Assembly (NCBI GenBank): GCA_049841135.1
Contig: JASGHK010000004.1
Location: 558,001 to 622,000 of the forward strand
DNA: 64,000 bases
Reading direction: 5' to 3'
Source: JACRCT01 sp049841135
Lineage (GTDB): Bacteria > Myxococcota > Myxococcia > Myxococcales > UBA5297
The position numbers were made by a program, and so were the translations under genes. The notes beneath the pieces are model-generated. The model did not search any database and was not told the origin of the DNA. It worked only from the letters and a program-made list of their open reading frames with translations. Positions 18,381 to 27,756 of this stretch are shown in pieces (positions within the stretch are counted from its first letter, which is position 1; each line of letters starts with the position of its first letter).

Positions 18381-19572
18381 ATGTCTCAACGACACGTCCA
18401 CCCCACCCTCCGCTGGCGTAGCAGCCCGGACCTCTACGTGGCCACTCAGCCCCAGCCTGGAACGACGGTGCGCAAGCGACCTCACCAAGCCGCGGACGAG
18501 CAACTCGAGCCTGACGAGCCTCCGCAAGGCGGCATCGTCAGCCACCTCGACGTGCGCGAGAAGCTCTCGCGGCTGATGAAGGTCGCCCATGGTCGGAAGC
18601 GGGCGCTCATCCTCACGCACGACAACCCGGACCCCGACTCGCTGGCCGCCGCGGTCGCCCTCTCGTGGCTGCTGGAGAAGAAGGCGGGGCTGGCCTGCCG
18701 AATCGCCTACGGAGGCATCGTCGGCCGCGCCGAGAACACGGCGATGATCCGCGTGCTCCGCCTGCCAGTCATTCCCGTTTCGCGCATCGACTTCGAGGAG
18801 GAGGACCTGCTGGCGCTGGTCGACACCCAGCAGCCAGCCGGCAACCACAGCCTCCCCCGTGAGTACCGGCCCGACATCGTCATCGACCACCACCCGGCCC
18901 GGGAAGGGACCGAGGCCGTGCCTTACGCCGACGTCGGCCACACCGGCGCCACCTGCACCATCCTGGTCGAGTATCTGCGCGCGGCGAAGCTGCCGCTGAC
19001 GCCCGAAGTCGCCACGGCCCTGTTCTACGGCATCAAGGCGGACACCCGGGACCTCGGCCGACAGACCTTCCAGGTCGACGTCGACAGCTACCTCTTCCTC
19101 TTCCCCCAGGTCGACAAGGACGCCCTCGCCCAGATCGAGCACCCCGCCCTCCCCGCCGCCTACTTCCGGCTCTACGACGAAGCCATCCGCAAGGCCCGCG
19201 TCCACGAGAACGCCGTCGAGTGCGACCTGGGCGACATCTATACGCCCGACATGGTGGCCGAAGTGGCCGAGCGCCTGCTCGCCCTCGAGGGCATGAAGTG
19301 GTCCTTGGCCTACGGCAGCTACCAGGGCCACCTCTTCCTCTCCATCCGCACCCGGGACCGCCGCATGAACGCCGGTCGCCTCATCCGCGAGATTCTGCGA
19401 GGACCTCGGAGGCTCGTCCGGTGGCCACGGCTCGATGGCCGGAGCCCGCTTGCCGCTCAACGGCAGCCCAGCTCAGAACGAGAAGCTCAAGAAGGGCCTC
19501 GTCCGCCGTTTCCTGACCGAGTTCGGAGTCGGCGACGTCCGCGGCCAGAAGCTCCTCGACCTGGGCAATTAG
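18381..19572 (+). CDS. DHH/DHHA1 phosphoesterase (NrnA/RecJ-like) (frameshifted)
   Basis: About 396 aa. The DHH domain has 'THDNPDPDSLAAA', 'LVDTQQ', 'DIVIDHHP' and 'ADVGHTGATC', the Mn2+-binding set of nano-RNase/pApase-type enzymes. The DHHA1 substrate domain has 'GGSSGGHGSMAGARLPL'. The frame shifts at 19395-19401 (CTGCGAG, probably CTCGAG), so the DHHA1 motif lies in the +1 frame and ends at TAG 19570-19572. The first ~55 residues are low complexity, and the true start may be a GTG near 18468. A role in degrading short oligonucleotides or cyclic dinucleotide products is inferred from the family. Confidence 0.83.
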
Positions 19573-19672
19573 CGCAGGCAGCGCAGTCGGAGACGCGGAA
19601 AGCGGCAATCAGCCGCCCTGAAGCTTTTGGCGACCTTGGCGACCTTGGCGGACCAAGCGGGACCAGATCGGC
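19573..19672. repeat. Convergent gap with GGCGACCTT tandem units
   Basis: This convergent gap between the DHH and JAMM genes holds tandem GGCGACCTT units around 19628-19655. A related AAGGTCGCCAAG stretch lies at 13432-13448 after the dehydrogenase gene. No strong hairpin-plus-T-run terminator is visible. Confidence 0.4.
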
Positions 19673-20368
19673 TCAGGCGCCGTCCGCTTGCGACAAGCGG
19701 TAGCTGGCAACCTCGCCCGCCCGGCCGGAGCGCACCGAGACGATCGTCCATTCCAGCTCGGGCCCCCAGAGCCTGGCCTTTTCGAGGTCCTCAGCTGAAG
19801 GCTTGGCAGGACCGTCGGGGTGCGAGTGGTAGAAGCCCTGTAGCCGCCCGGTTCTCAGAGCCGTGAGCAGCCCTACGTCCGGCTCAAGCTCGAACTGGTC
19901 GCGTGGCCGCTCGGAAACGTTGCGCGACCGGATGGCCTCGAGCTGACCCGACTCCGCCCTCACCACCAGACCGCAGGCCTCCTCGGGGTACGCCTCCTCG
20001 GCGTGCTCGATGGCCCTTCGCAGCCAATCGGGGCGCGGCCCATGTTGATGAACGCTGACATACCTTACGCAGTCCGCCAGGGCCTCTTCCGCCGCAGCGC
20101 CGCCCGCGATGGGCGGCAGCACGCTCACCACGTCCTCCGGCCCCACATCGATCTGCACCCCGCCCAGGCTGCGGACGTCGTCTTCGTTCTTGAAGACCGG
20201 GTAGTGGCGTCGGGGCACTCCCAGCTCGTCGAGGAGCAACCGGCCAGCTTCCGGATGCTGCCTGGCGGCGTTCGAGAGCACCTGGGCCACCGTCGCGCCC
20301 TGCACCTCGAGCTCGCGCGGCAAGGCGCACAGCTGGCAGACCGACGGCGGCAGGACGAGGACGGGCAC
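19673..20368 (-). CDS. MoaD/ThiS ubiquitin-like domain fused to JAMM metalloprotease
   Basis: 231 aa. Residues 1-90 are a MoaD/ThiS/CysO-type beta-grasp domain ending in the hallmark Gly-Gly (LPPIAGG, 84-90). Residues ~112-231 are a JAMM/MPN+ domain with Glu130 and the zinc motif HSHPDGPAKPSAED (181-194). In M. tuberculosis a CysO carrier and the Mec+ JAMM protease act together in a cysteine synthesis route. Here the two are one polypeptide, so the carrier's GG is internal and would need cleavage before thiocarboxylation. The linker (about 101-113, YVSVHQHG) is encoded by sequence repeated at 50986. No sulfur-transfer or cysteine synthase gene is adjacent. Confidence 0.85.
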   Translation of the reverse strand: MPVLVLPPSVCQLCALPRELEVQGATVAQVLSNAARQHPEAGRLLLDELGVPRRHYPVFKNEDDVRSLGGVQIDVGPEDVVSVLPPIAGGAAAEEALADCVRYVSVHQHGPRPDWLRRAIEHAEEAYPEEACGLVVRAESGQLEAIRSRNVSERPRDQFELEPDVGLLTALRTGRLQGFYHSHPDGPAKPSAEDLEKARLWGPELEWTIVSVRSGRAGEVASYRLSQADGA

Positions 20369-20446
20369 GCGGCGATGCTAGCGCCGCCGACGCCTCCACG
20401 CAGCGTCACTGGCGAATCGGCCTCTGCCCAGTTAGAAATCCGCGCG

Positions 20447-21083
20447 ATGAATCCGGATTCAAAATCTGAAGCCGCCGTCAAACCGCTGCGTGCGCGGCTG
20501 AAGGTCGCCACCCGCGCCGCCATCCTGGAAGCCGCCGAAGCGGTCTTCGCCGAGCGCGGCTTCCACGGCGCCAAGATGGAGGAGATCGCCTCGCGGGCCG
20601 GGGTGGCCGTCGGCACCCTCTACAACTACTTCGCCGACCGCAAGCACCTGCTCGGCGCGTGGCTCGACACGTGCGGCGCCGAGGCTCGACGTCCGGCTGG
20701 CCGCCACCTTGGAGGGCCACCGGCCGTTCCCCGCGCGGCTCGAAGACTTCCTGGGCGTCGCCGTCCGCCACCTCGACGAGCACTGGCGCGTCTTCGCCAT
20801 CCTCGTCGAGGACGAAATGGCCAGCAGCCGGGGCGGCTCCGGAGAGTCGCAGCACCGCCCGATGCTGCGCGAGGTCTACAAGGCCGCCGAGAAGCTGTGC
20901 GCCCTGGGCGTGCGTGAAGGGGCGCTGCGCGAGGCCGACTCCGCGCTCTTCCCGTCCCTCCTGGTCGGCGCCATCAGTGGCCTGTTCCGGCACCAGCTCT
21001 TCGTCGGGCGCGGCGAGCCGCTCGTCAGCCACGTGCCGGCACTGGCCCGCTACTTCCTGACCGGCGCCGGTGCCCGCCGATGA
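20447..21083 (+). CDS. TetR family transcriptional repressor (frameshifted)
   Basis: About 211 aa. The N-terminal HTH (AILEAAEAVFAERGFHGAKM, then IASRAGVAVGTLYNYFADRK) is classic TetR/AcrR. The frame slips at 20681-20687, where GAGGCTC should read GAGCTC, joining '...LDTCGAE' to 'LDVRLAATLEGHRPFP' and the ligand-binding domain. The ATG at 20447 lies 78 bp from the divergent MoaD-JAMM gene. The stop codon overlaps the MFS start (ATGA at 21080), so it is the first gene of a regulator-pump operon and probably autoregulates it. Confidence 0.88.
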
Positions 21084-22661
21084 CGGCCGCGCACGCCAAG
21101 CCCAACAAGTGGCTGGTCACGCTCTCGGTGACCTTCGGGACGCTGATGGGGACGATCGACGCGTCGATCGTCAACGTGGCGCTCCCCCACATCCGCGGCT
21201 CGGTCGGCGCGACGCTGATGGAAATCACCTGGATCACCACCGGCTTCGTGGTGGCCAACGTCATCATCATGCCCCTGACCGGCTTCCTCTCCCGGCAGTT
21301 CGGCCAGAAGCGCGTCTACCTGATCTCGCTGCTCATCTTCCTGGCCGGCAGCGCGCTGTGCGGCACCGCGCACTCGCTCACCGCCCTCATCATCTACCGC
21401 GTCATCCAGGGCATCGGCGCCGGGGCGCTGCAGCCCACCGAGCAGGCCATCCTGCGCCAGACCTTCCCGCCCGAGGAGCAGGGCATGGCCATGGCCCTGT
21501 TCGGGATGGCGGTGGTGCTCGGCCCGGCCATCGGCCCGACGCTGGGCGGGTGGATCGTCGACAGCTACAGCTGGGAATCGGATCTTCTTCATCAACCTGC
21601 CGGTGGGCGCGCTCGGCTTCCTGATGGTCACGACCTTCGTCCACGAGGACGAGGAGATCCGCGCGGCCAACCACGCCATCGCGCTGCGTCAGCGCAAGCA
21701 GCTCGACTGGGTCGGCATCGTGCTCTTGTCCGTCGGCCTGGCGATGGTCCAGTACGTCCTCGAGGAGGGCAACCGGGACGACTGGTTCGAGTCGCGCACC
21801 ATCACCGCCTGTCTCGCCTTGGGCCTGGTCTCGCTCGCCGCCTTCGCGGTGCGCGAGCTGACCGCGCCGGCGCCGGTGGTGGACCTGCGGCTCTTCAAGG
21901 ACACGGCCTTCCTCTCGGCCAACCTCATCGGCGCGGTCCAGTTCGCGATGCTGATGGCGAACATGTTCCTCCTGCCGGTCTTCATGCAGGAGATGCTGGG
22001 CTTCACCGCCATCCAGAGCGGCTTCACGCTCCTCCCCCGCGCGCTGGTGATGCTGGTCATGAGCCCGGTGGTGGGCAAGCTCTACGGCCGCATCTCGGCG
22101 CGCTCGATGGTCGCCTTCGGCGTCATCAACGTCTCCGCCGGCTCGTTCCTGATGAGCCGCTTCAGCCTGCAGACGGGCACGAGCCAGATCATCTTCTCCA
22201 TCATGGTGCAGGGCCTGGGCTTCTCCTGCCTGTTCATCCCACTGACCGCCGCCGCCCTGGCGAAGATCCCGCGGCACAAGCTGCCCGACGCGACCGGCCT
22301 GCAGTCGCTGTTGCGGCAGATGGGCGGCTCCATCGGCCTGGCCGTCTTCGCCACCATGCTCACCCGGTACGGCTCGCACGCCCGCGCCAGCGTGGGCATC
22401 CACGTCACGAACCTGCGCCCCGAGGTCACCGGCCGCCTGGACCAGATCGCCCAGGGCATGGTCGCCCGGGGCATGGACGCCGCCTCTGCCCAGCTCGGCG
22501 CGCTCAAGGCGCTCTCGGGCATGGTCACCGGCCAGGCCATGTCGCTCGCCTTCAGCCAGGTCTTCTTCCTGGCCGGCGTCGTGTTCCTCTGCGTGCTGCC
22601 CCTGCTCTACTTCCTCAAGGTTCCGCGCCCGACGGGTTCCGCGCCCGCCGCACTGGAGTGA
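21080..22661 (+). CDS. DHA2 family MFS multidrug efflux transporter (frameshifted)
   Basis: About 526 aa, a 14-helix EmrB/QacA-type drug:H+ antiporter. The first frame has 'TLMGTIDASIVNVALPHI' (motif D1), 'YRVIQGIGAGALQPTEQAIL' and motif C 'GPAIGPTLGGWIVD'. The rest, from 'FINLPVGALGFLM', is in the next frame. The slip is at 21576-21584 (GAATCGGATC); one base fewer gives W-E-x-I-F-F-I-N-L-P. The ATG overlaps the TetR stop, and the membrane-fusion gene follows 8 bp after its end, so the three form one tripartite-type efflux operon. No outer-membrane TolC gene follows. Confidence 0.92.
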
Positions 22662-22669
22662 CCCTCACC

Positions 22670-23914
22670 ATGGAAGCTGCCCCCGCCCATCCACGCCCCT
22701 CGGGCCCGCCCGCCGCCACAGCTCCCGCCGGCGCCCCGCCCAAGAGCGCCAAGAAGCCCTTCCTCATCTTGGCGGGCGTCGTCGTCCTCGCCGGGCTCGT
22801 CGCCGCCGGCTACCTCCTCGCCACCGCCGACCTCGAGAGCACCGACGACGCCCAGATCGAGGCCGACGTCGTCCCCGTCGCCGCCCGGGTCTCCGGCCAG
22901 GTGCGCGAGAAGCTCGTCTCCGACAACCAGCGGGTGAAGAAGGGCGACCCCATCCTCGAGCTCGACGACGCCGACCTCTCGGCGCGGGCGCGCCAGGCGG
23001 CGGCCGAGCTCGAGACCGCCAAGGCGCAGGCGATGGCGGCCGAGGCCCAGGTCCGGGTGGTGGAGGCCAGCGCCAAGGGTGGCCTCGCCACCGCCAAGGC
23101 GGCGTTCTCCGGCTCTTCGGTGGGCGTCGCCAACGCCGACGCCCAGCTCGCCGCCGCCAGGGCCGGCCTCGAGCGCGCCAAGGCGGAGGCGCGAAAGGCC
23201 GAGCAGGACCTGGCCCGCACCAAGCAGCTCGTCGAGGGCAGCGCGGTGCCGAAGGAGCGGCTGGACAACGCCCAGGCCGCCTTCGACGCGACGCAGGCCG
23301 CGCTCGCCCAGGCCACCGCCCTGGTCGCCGCCGCCGAGGAGATGAGGCAGGTGGCGCTGACCCGCGTGGACGAGGCCAAGGGCCGCCTCGAGGGCTCGAC
23401 CCCCATCGACGCGCAGATCGAAGCGGCCCGCGCCAACGCCAAGCTCGCCAACGCGCGCGTCGACGTCGCCCAGGCGGTGCTCGACCTCGCGCGGCTGCAG
23501 GTCTCCTACACGCGCGTGCTCGCCCCCGAGGACGGCGTGGTCTCCAAGGTCTCGGTCCAGGCAGGCCAGATGATCCAGGTGGGCCAGCCCGTGGCCTCGC
23601 TCGTGCCCAGCCGCACCTTCGTCGTCGCGAACTTCAAGGAGACGCAGGTCGGCCGGATGCACCCCGGCCAGCCGGTGGAGGTCCGCATCGACGCCTTCCC
23701 GGGGACGAAGCTCGCCGGGACCGTCGAGAGCCTCTCCGGCGGCACCGGCGCGCGCTTCTCGCTGCTGCCACCCGACAACGCCTCCGGCAACTTCGTGAAG
23801 GTCGTCCAGCGCGTCCCGGTCCGCATCGCCTGGAAGCAGGCGCCGGACCTGCCGCTGCAGGCGGGCCTGTCGTGCGAGGTCGCGGTGGACGTCGGCAAGC
23901 CCGCGACGCGCTAA
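22670..23914 (+). CDS. HlyD/EmrA family membrane fusion protein
   Basis: 414 aa with a short cytoplasmic Pro-rich start, one membrane anchor (FLILAGVVVLAGLVAAGYLLA, residues ~28-48), a biotinyl-lipoyl-like half ('STDDAQIEADVVPVAARVSGQV'), a long Ala-rich coiled-coil hairpin of about 180 residues, and the second lipoyl half with 'TRVLAPEDGVVSKVSVQAGQMIQVGQP'. This is the periplasmic adaptor for the preceding DHA2 pump. The coiled coil is longer than average and very Ala-rich. The ATG at 22670 is the only start giving a proper N-terminus. Confidence 0.93.
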   Translation: MEAAPAHPRPSGPPAATAPAGAPPKSAKKPFLILAGVVVLAGLVAAGYLLATADLESTDDAQIEADVVPVAARVSGQVREKLVSDNQRVKKGDPILELDDADLSARARQAAAELETAKAQAMAAEAQVRVVEASAKGGLATAKAAFSGSSVGVANADAQLAAARAGLERAKAEARKAEQDLARTKQLVEGSAVPKERLDNAQAAFDATQAALAQATALVAAAEEMRQVALTRVDEAKGRLEGSTPIDAQIEAARANAKLANARVDVAQAVLDLARLQVSYTRVLAPEDGVVSKVSVQAGQMIQVGQPVASLVPSRTFVVANFKETQVGRMHPGQPVEVRIDAFPGTKLAGTVESLSGGTGARFSLLPPDNASGNFVKVVQRVPVRIAWKQAPDLPLQAGLSCEVAVDVGKPATR

Positions 23915-24033
23915 GGCCCAGCCCGCTACCGATTCGTCGACTCGCGCCTCCTTGGGCGCGAACACTCGGCCCCATGTCCAGCCACCGCGACGAGGCCTCT
24001 GGGCGCCAGCGCCCCTTCCCAACGTGCTGATCA

Positions 24034-24810
24034 CGCAGGCGCCGCTGCGACCCGCGGCCGAACCGCCAGGCTCACGAGGAAGCCTGCCGCCGACAGGCAC
24101 ACGACGGTGGGCCCCGCGGCGACTCCGGCCAGCGCGGCGAGGGCGATGCCCGCCCCCATCGTCGCCGCGCTGGAGACGCAGGACGCGACGAGGAAGCTCG
24201 TCAGCCGCTGCGTCCACAGCCGCGCCGTGGCCGCGGGGATGACCACCAGCGCCCCGGCCAAGAGCGCGCCCAGGAAGCGCAAGCCGAGGAGCACGGTGGT
24301 CGAGAACAGGAAGAGGAACAGGAGGTCGAGCCGCGCGCGGGAGAGCCCGGTCGCCGCCGCCAGCTCGCCCGAGAACAGGTGCAGCAGCAGCGCGTGCCGG
24401 CTGCGCAGCAGGACGAGGAGCACGCCCAGGCCCAGCGCCGCGGCGGCCGCGAACTCGCCTGGCGTGGGCGCCTTCGAGCCGCCGAAGAGCGCCTCGATGA
24501 GGTCCTCGGTCGGCGTGACCAGCGCCCCCAGCGCCAGCGCCCCGCTGAAGACCACCCCGACGACGGCCTCGGTCTCCAGCCGGGTGCGTCGCTCCAGGGC
24601 CCAGATGAGGAGCGTGCCGCCGACGAGCGCCGCCGCCGCTCCCGCCAGCGGCTCGACGCCGGCCAGCAGCGCGATTCCCAGGCCGGGCAACGCGACGTGC
24701 GAGACCGCGTCGCCGGCCAGGGCCATCCGCCGCATCTGCGCGAAGGCGCCCACCGCCCCGGCCGCCGCCGCCGCGAGGATCGCCAGGACGATGGCCGCGG
24801 GGGAGGTCAC
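24034..24810 (-). CDS. ABC-3 type metal (Zn/Mn/Fe) transporter permease
   Basis: About 258 aa, probably starting at a GTG at 24810 (VTSPAAIVLAILAAAAAG). It is a polytopic inner-membrane protein of the ZnuB/MntB family: 'AQMRRMALAGDAVSHVALPGLGIALL', 'GVVFSGALALGALV' and 'LFGGSKAPT' match that fold. The printed sequence reads straight through from the ATPase gene, but the alternative frame of the ATPase supplies a natural end whose TGA overlaps this GTG (CGTGAC), so separate genes are more likely. No substrate-binding protein gene is in the window, so the metal is unassigned. Confidence 0.82.
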
Positions 24811-25515
24811 GGCAGCGGCCTCTCGGATGGCTCCAGGTGGTGCGGGACCCCGTAGAATCTCGTCCAGCGCCCCGGGCGACAGCACCTCCGCCGGCACCCC
24901 GAAACAGATGGCGCGGCGATTGAGGCACAGCACCTTGTCGGCGCGGTCGCGCACCTGCTCCAGGTCGTGCGAGACCGTCACCGTCGCCAGGGCAAAGCGC
25001 TCCACCAGGTCCTCGATCAGCCCGAGCACGTGGGCCTCGGCGGCGCGGTCGAGGCTGGCGGTCGGCTCGTCCAGCAGCACCAGCTCGGGCCGGCCCAGCA
25101 GCGCGAAGGCGACCATCGCCGCCTGAAGCTGCCCGCCGGACAGGTGCCCCACCGGCGCGCGGAGCACCTCGCGAGAGAGCCCCGTCAGGCGCGCGACCTC
25201 GTCGACGCGCGCACGCCCCACGCCCAGGATGCGCGCCTTGGCCCTGAGCAGATCCTCGGCGCACAGCGGCAGGCTCCGGTCCGCCTCCACCCGCTGGGGC
25301 ACGTAGCCCATCCGCAGCCCCGGGGCGAGGACCAGCTTCCCGGTGTGCGGGATGACTCCCACCAGCGCCCGCAGGAGCATGGTCTTGCCGGCCCCGTTGG
25401 GCCCGACCACCGCCACCGACTCGCCCCGCCCCACGCGGAAGGTCACGTCCTCGACGACGGGACGACCGTCCAGCACGACCCCCAGGTGCTCCACCTCGAG
25501 CAGTGTCTGTGACAT
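24807..25515 (-). CDS. ABC transporter ATP-binding protein, metal type (frameshifted at 3' end)
   Basis: About 235 aa, ATG at 25515. Walker A GPNGAGKTMLLRAL, Q-loop 'GYVPQR', signature 'LSGGQLQAAMVAFAL', Walker B 'LVLLDEPTASLD' and H-loop 'VTVSHDLEQV' are all present. It is ZnuC/MntA-like. As printed it runs into the permease. A slip near 24852-24860 (GAGATTCTACGG) would instead give a tail YGVPHHLEPSERPLP and a TGA at 24809-24807 that overlaps the permease GTG. The fused ORF is therefore treated as an artefact. Confidence 0.85.
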
Positions 25516-25591
25516 GGCTCGACCGCCCGTTCGCTGAAGGTAGGCGTCCGGACCGGTCGGAGCCTTGGGCGATGCGCACGTTTGTTGGGCC

Positions 25592-25789
25592 ATGTCCGAC
25601 GTCCTCGACCGCTGGCTGAAGGAGCGTGGCCTCAACCGCTACGGAGACCGCCCTGATACCGCCTACCCGGGTGGCACGCCCCTCTTCGACGAGCGCACCG
25701 GCCAGACCGAAGGCCGCACGGAGCACGTGCGGCGCAAGCACCCCGACGCACCGCCGGCCGACGACCCCGCTCCACCGACCAAGAAGTGA
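25592..25789 (+). CDS. Small hydrophilic hypothetical protein
   Basis: 65 aa from the ATG at 25592 (MSDVLDRWLKERGLNRYG). It is charged, with a Pro/Asp-rich tail (DAPPADDPAPPTKK) and a 'YPGGTPLFDERTG' segment, and no membrane or cysteine features. It is divergent from the ABC ATPase and 53 bp upstream of lemA. I do not recognise the family; the composition suggests a real, conserved small cytoplasmic protein. It resembles in style the small Pro-rich protein at 32544. Confidence 0.6.
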   Translation: MSDVLDRWLKERGLNRYGDRPDTAYPGGTPLFDERTGQTEGRTEHVRRKHPDAPPADDPAPPTKK

Positions 25790-25842
25790 GGGCTGACAGC
25801 CGCGCGGCGAGGGTCCAGCTTCCCCAGGAAGGAGGCACAACC

Positions 25843-26448
25843 GTGCGCATCGCGGCCTTGAGCCTGGCGTTTTTGGCGGCAGCCGGCCTGCTCCTCGCCC
25901 TCTGGGGTGGCGGCGTCTACAACTCCCTCGTCCAGCTCGACCAGTCGGTGCAGGCGCAGTGGGGCCAGGTGGAGAACGTCTACCAGCGGCGCGCGGACCT
26001 CGTCCCCAACCTGGTGGAGACCGTCCGGGGCGCGGCCTCCTTCGAGCGCGAGACCTTCAGCCAGGTGGCCCAGGCGCGCAGCCAGGTCGCCCAGCTCTCG
26101 CCGCAGGTGGTGGAGAACGCCGCGCGGGACCCGGCGGCCTTCCAGCGCTTCCAGCAGGCGCAGGACGGGCTCTCCTCGGCGCTGACGCGGCTGTTGGTGG
26201 TGACCGAGCGCTACCCGGACCTGAAGGCCACCGAGAACTTCCGGACGCTGCAGGCCCAGCTCGAGGGGACCGAGAACCGGATCGCGGTGGAGCGCATGCG
26301 CTTCAACGAGGCGGCGCAGGCCTTCAACACCCGCCGCAACAGCTTCCCGGCGATCGTCGTGGCCGGCTTCTTCGCCGGCCGCTTCGCCGAGAAGCCGTAC
26401 TTCAAGTCGCAGCCCGGCGCCGAGAAGGCCCCGGCCGTGCGCTTCTGA
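25843..26448 (+). CDS. lemA: LemA family protein
   Basis: 201 aa from a GTG at 25843, preceded by AGGAAGGAGG. It has an N-terminal membrane helix (LSLAFLAAAGLLLALWGGG), then the LemA antiparallel helical domain with signatures 'YNSLVQLDQSVQAQWGQVENVYQRRADLVPNLVETV' (read as adjoining segments) and 'AERYPDLKATENF'-like 'TERYPDLKATENFRTLQ'. LemA proteins face the periplasm and are often encoded with TPM-domain proteins, as here (two follow). The biochemical role is unknown. Confidence 0.93.
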   Translation: MRIAALSLAFLAAAGLLLALWGGGVYNSLVQLDQSVQAQWGQVENVYQRRADLVPNLVETVRGAASFERETFSQVAQARSQVAQLSPQVVENAARDPAAFQRFQQAQDGLSSALTRLLVVTERYPDLKATENFRTLQAQLEGTENRIAVERMRFNEAAQAFNTRRNSFPAIVVAGFFAGRFAEKPYFKSQPGAEKAPAVRF

Positions 26449-26455
26449 CTCCGAG

Positions 26456-27256
26456 ATGCTCCGCCGACTCCCACGCGAGCCTTCGAGCCTGCGGCCGCCC
26501 TCGGTCGCCGGCGCCGCCGTCGCCGTCGCCGTCCTCCTCCTCGCCCTCGCCTCGTGCGAGCTGCGCCAGAACACGCCCGCCGCGGCCATCCCCGCGGCGC
26601 CGAAGGCCTGGGTCACCGACCGCGCGGGCCTGCTCACCCCGGGCACGCGCGAGAGCCTCGATCACCGGCTCGAGAACGTGGAGCGCCAGACGGGACACCA
26701 GGTCATCGTCTACATCGACCGCAGCACCGGCGGCGCCCCGCTCGAGGAGTGGGCGGCGCGCGCCTTCCAGGCCTGGGGCGTGGGCCGCAAGGGCCAGGAC
26801 GACGGAGCCGCCCTCTTCGTGCTCTCCGACGACCGCAAGGCCCGCATCGAAGTGGGCTATGGCCTCGAGGACCGCCTCACCGACGCGCTCGCCTCGCAGA
26901 TCGTCTCGCAGACGCTGGTCCCGAAGATGAGGGCCGGCAATCCCGACGAGGCCGTCGCCGCCGCGGTGGACCGCCTGGCGACGGCCGTGGGCGCGCCTCC
27001 CCAGAGTGGGCCAGGCCTGCCGCGGACGGTCGCGCGCCAGGCACCCGCGCCGAGCGCCGGGCAGCTCGTCTTCCTGGTGCTCGTCGGGCTGGCGCTGCTG
27101 GTGCTCTTCGCCACGCACCCCACCCTCGCCCTCTGGCTGCTCTTCAACCTGGCGTCCGGAGGCCGCGTCGGCGGCGGAGGCGGCGGCTCGCGGCGGGGAG
27201 GCTTCTCGGGAGGCGGCGGCCGGTCGGGCGGCGGCGGAGCCTCGGGGTCATGGTGA
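26456..27256 (+). CDS. TPM-domain membrane protein (YgcG family)
   Basis: 266 aa, 7 bp after lemA. An N-terminal signal with a possible lipobox (LLLALASC) precedes a TPM (repair/phosphatase-like) domain: 'VTDRAGLLTPGTRESLDHRL', 'QVIVYIDRSTGG', 'DDGAALFVLSDDRKARIEVGYGLE' (read in parts). One membrane helix follows (LVFLVLVGLALLVLFA), then a Gly/Arg/Ser-rich tail (GGGGGSRRGGFSGGGG) typical of YgcG proteins. It probably sits in the cell envelope together with LemA. Confidence 0.88.
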   Translation: MLRRLPREPSSLRPPSVAGAAVAVAVLLLALASCELRQNTPAAAIPAAPKAWVTDRAGLLTPGTRESLDHRLENVERQTGHQVIVYIDRSTGGAPLEEWAARAFQAWGVGRKGQDDGAALFVLSDDRKARIEVGYGLEDRLTDALASQIVSQTLVPKMRAGNPDEAVAAAVDRLATAVGAPPQSGPGLPRTVARQAPAPSAGQLVFLVLVGLALLVLFATHPTLALWLLFNLASGGRVGGGGGGSRRGGFSGGGGRSGGGGASGSW

Positions 27257-27272
27257 GGCCAAGGAGGTCGCC

Positions 27273-27734
27273 GTGCGACGAATGACCCGCAGACAGCTGC
27301 TCGAGCGGCTCGACGACGAACGCATCCGTCAGGCCATCGCCGAGGCGGAGCGCCGCTCGACCGGCGAGGTCCGGGTCTCCATCTCCACCTTCTTCTGGGG
27401 CAGCGTGCAGCGCAACGCCGAGCTGGCCTTCGCGCGACTGGGGCTGGCCTCCGCACCCGAGCGCAATGCCGTGCTCCTCTTCCTGGTGCCGTCGCGCCGG
27501 CGGCTGGTCGTGCTGGGCGACGAGGCGATCCACCGGATCGTGGGCGGCGAGTTCTGGGCGCAGCTGAGCGACGCGGTGCTCGAGCGCTTCCGCGCCGGTG
27601 AGTTCACCGAAGGTCTGGTGCTGGGCATCGAGCGCGCCGGCGAGGCGCTGGCGCAGCACTTTCCGCGCACCGTCCCGGGACCCAACCTCTTCCCGGACGA
27701 GATCGACCTGGGACCGCGACACCCCGAGGCTTAG
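27273..27734 (+). CDS. Second TPM-domain protein
   Basis: 153 aa from a GTG at 27273 with AAGGAGG upstream, 16 bp after the previous gene. The soluble TPM domain includes 'IRQAIAEAERRSTGEVRVSI', 'RNAVLLFLVPSRRRLVVLGD' and 'FTEGLVLGIERAGEALAQHFP'. It lacks a signal peptide and membrane helix, so it is cytoplasmic or peripheral. It completes a lemA-TPM-TPM operon. Confidence 0.88.
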   Translation: MRRMTRRQLLERLDDERIRQAIAEAERRSTGEVRVSISTFFWGSVQRNAELAFARLGLASAPERNAVLLFLVPSRRRLVVLGDEAIHRIVGGEFWAQLSDAVLERFRAGEFTEGLVLGIERAGEALAQHFPRTVPGPNLFPDEIDLGPRHPEA

Positions 27735-27756
27735 CGAAGCGGGCGCCTTCCCCCCG

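Noticed and set aside
24031..25515. A genuine ATPase-permease fusion transporter
   Set aside because: The alternative frame supplies a natural ATPase C-terminus with a stop overlapping the permease start.
22607..25840. A 1077-aa antisense ORF over the efflux adaptor and ABC genes
   Set aside because: A GC-rich shadow frame: composition is Arg/Gly/Ala noise, no RBS or domain, and real genes occupy the other frames.
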